Positions 63,055 through 64,000 of a DNA stretch of 64,000 bases are shown here, in pieces; position 1 is the first letter of the stretch; every line of letters begins with the position of its first letter. Below the pieces are notes generated by a model, which did no database searches, was not told the DNA's origin, and saw only the letters and a list, made by a program, of their open reading frames with translations. Both the position numbers and the translations under genes were made by a program. The stretch is from Acetomicrobium hydrogeniformans ATCC BAA-1850. Lineage in GTDB: Bacteria > Synergistota > Synergistia > Synergistales > Acetomicrobiaceae. Location of the stretch: assembly GCF_000160455.2 (NCBI RefSeq), contig NZ_ACJX03000001.1:310001-374000 (forward strand), read 5' to 3'.

Positions 63055-64000
63055 CTATCTTCGTTCCACAGAAACCGAGTTTTTGCCTCTGGATTTTGAA
63101 TTGTACAAGGCTTTATCGGCTCTTTCTATTGCTCTTTCAAAGGGTTCGTCGGGTAAATATTGGGATATTCCGATACTTATAGTTACGTGCATACCTGAGA
63201 ATGAGCGACTTTCCACGTTTTTCCTTAACCTATGGGCAATGTGCAAAGCTTGGTTTAACGATATCATTGAAATAAGTAAAAATTCATCTCCACCCCATCT
63301 GACGAATACATCATCCTCTCTTATAGTTTTCCTAACGGTTTCGCTCAACTCTTTCAGCACTAAATCTCCTACCAGATGGCCGTAAGTGTCATTTATCAGT
63401 TTGAAACCATCAATATCAAATAAAAAAATACTGATATCTTTTCCATAATCCCGGCACTTGGTTATCAAATCGGACAGCTTGTCCTGTAATCCCTTTCTGT
63501 TCAAAGCACCAGTTAAGGCATCTATTGTAGCGCTTGTATAAAGTCCTTCAATTAATTGCTTTGTTTTCATTTCTCGAATTTTATCATCAGTTATATCCCA
63601 AAATATTCCGGCTAGAAATAAAGGCCTTCCATCGAGATCGCGTTCAGTTACAACGGCTGTGGTCTCAACCCACATATATGTTCCGTTTTTCTTCCTTATC
63701 CTGAGTCTGTTGTTGTAAATACCCCTATCTTGTTCCAATGCCTGCTTTATAGTTGATTCATACGATTGACGATCATCGGGATGTATTAGTGCTTTAAATT
63801 GAGATATTGATTTAATCTCTTCTTTATCATATCCTAAAATCTCATAAGCAAGAGGGTTCAATTGCAACTCACCCGTTTTAATGTTTCGTTCGTAGTAAGC
63901 AACTTTACTTCGCGCCAACGTTAATTCTAATCGTCTTTTTTGCCCTCTCAAGGATTCCTGCATCTGAACTAATTGTGTAATATCGGTCATGACTATGAGA
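63055..64000 (-). CDS. PAS-GGDEF diguanylate cyclase, N-terminus beyond window
   Basis: At least 315 residues; the frame has no stop before the window edge and the first visible codons encode LIVMTDITQ, the end of a PAS domain, so an upstream sensor part is missing. A second PAS domain (about 35-140, KNGTYMWVETTAVV and AGIFWDITDDK) precedes a GGDEF domain: LTGALNRKGL, DIDGFKLINDTYGH, the active motif RWGGDEF, and the inhibitory RxxD site (REDD) five residues before it. All catalytic features are present, so c-di-GMP synthesis is expected. It is 76 bp upstream of the M24 gene's frame. Confidence 0.92.
   Translation of the reverse strand, partial: LIVMTDITQLVQMQESLRGQKRRLELTLARSKVAYYERNIKTGELQLNPLAYEILGYDKEEIKSISQFKALIHPDDRQSYESTIKQALEQDRGIYNNRLRIRKKNGTYMWVETTAVVTERDLDGRPLFLAGIFWDITDDKIREMKTKQLIEGLYTSATIDALTGALNRKGLQDKLSDLITKCRDYGKDISIFLFDIDGFKLINDTYGHLVGDLVLKELSETVRKTIREDDVFVRWGGDEFLLISMISLNQALHIAHRLRKNVESRSFSGMHVTISIGISQYLPDEPFERAIERADKALYNSKSRGKNSVSVERR

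Overview
The window reads as chromosome of an anaerobic, diderm, amino-acid-fermenting bacterium, most probably a member of the Synergistota (Acetomicrobium or Anaerobaculum-like). The evidence is the combination of LPS-export genes (LptC and LptA/LptD-type), DctPQM TRAP and LIV-type amino acid transporters, a ferredoxin-linked 2-oxoacid oxidoreductase, an ADP-forming acyl-CoA synthetase, glutamate dehydrogenase and a Firmicutes-style ctsR-mcsA-mcsB-clpC operon. The phylum call is an inference from gene content, not a database result. I see no phage, IS element, CRISPR array or integrase; apart from one tRNA-Leu the content is protein-coding.

Layout: 1-3.6 kb (minus strand) holds envelope genes: a partial LptA/OstA protein, LptC, and three secreted proteins I cannot name. 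3.6-10.8 kb holds pyrG, a phosphohexomutase, a LysM/M23 endopeptidase, rho, a small transaldolase and an unknown secreted protein with a possible leader ORF. 11.0-14.4 kb is a five-gene nickel ECF transporter (nikKMLQO order) with a strong promoter overlapped by a NikR-like operator. 14.5-19.1 kb has a flavin reductase, an ECF S component, an ArsR regulator with its permease, and an amidohydrolase. 19.4-26.3 kb carries gdhA, a redox-active small protein, a cysteine-desulfidase-family enzyme, RidA, a thiamine-binding-like protein and an NhaC-type antiporter.

26.5-32.2 kb is proteostasis: a membrane-anchored ClpP-fold serine protease next to ctsR-mcsA-mcsB-clpC, whose promoter carries a readable CtsR heptad repeat. 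32.2-35.9 kb has mntP, plsY, an ADP-forming acyl-CoA synthetase and tRNA-Leu(GAG). 36.3-47.4 kb is amino acid and peptide catabolism: a permease, a class III aminotransferase, a TRAP transporter, an LD-carboxypeptidase, an amidohydrolase and korAB. 47.5-53.2 kb has an SDR-type threonine dehydrogenase and the ylxM-ffh-rpsP-khpA-rimM-trmD-rplS translation/SRP operon, in which TrmD is fused to a second SPOUT methyltransferase. 53.3-63.0 kb has a hydroxyacid dehydrogenase/M20 amidohydrolase/transporter operon, a complete livKHMGF operon and an M24 aminopeptidase. The window ends inside a PAS-GGDEF protein.

Taken together, LIV and TRAP uptake, peptidases and amidohydrolases would feed amino acids to aminotransferase/GDH; 2-oxoacids are then oxidised by KorAB to acyl-CoA, and the ADP-forming synthetase would recover ATP. 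Several genes appear to start at TTG codons placed 6-11 bases after an AAGGAG-type site. I chose starts by ribosome-binding site, so several differ from the longest open frame.
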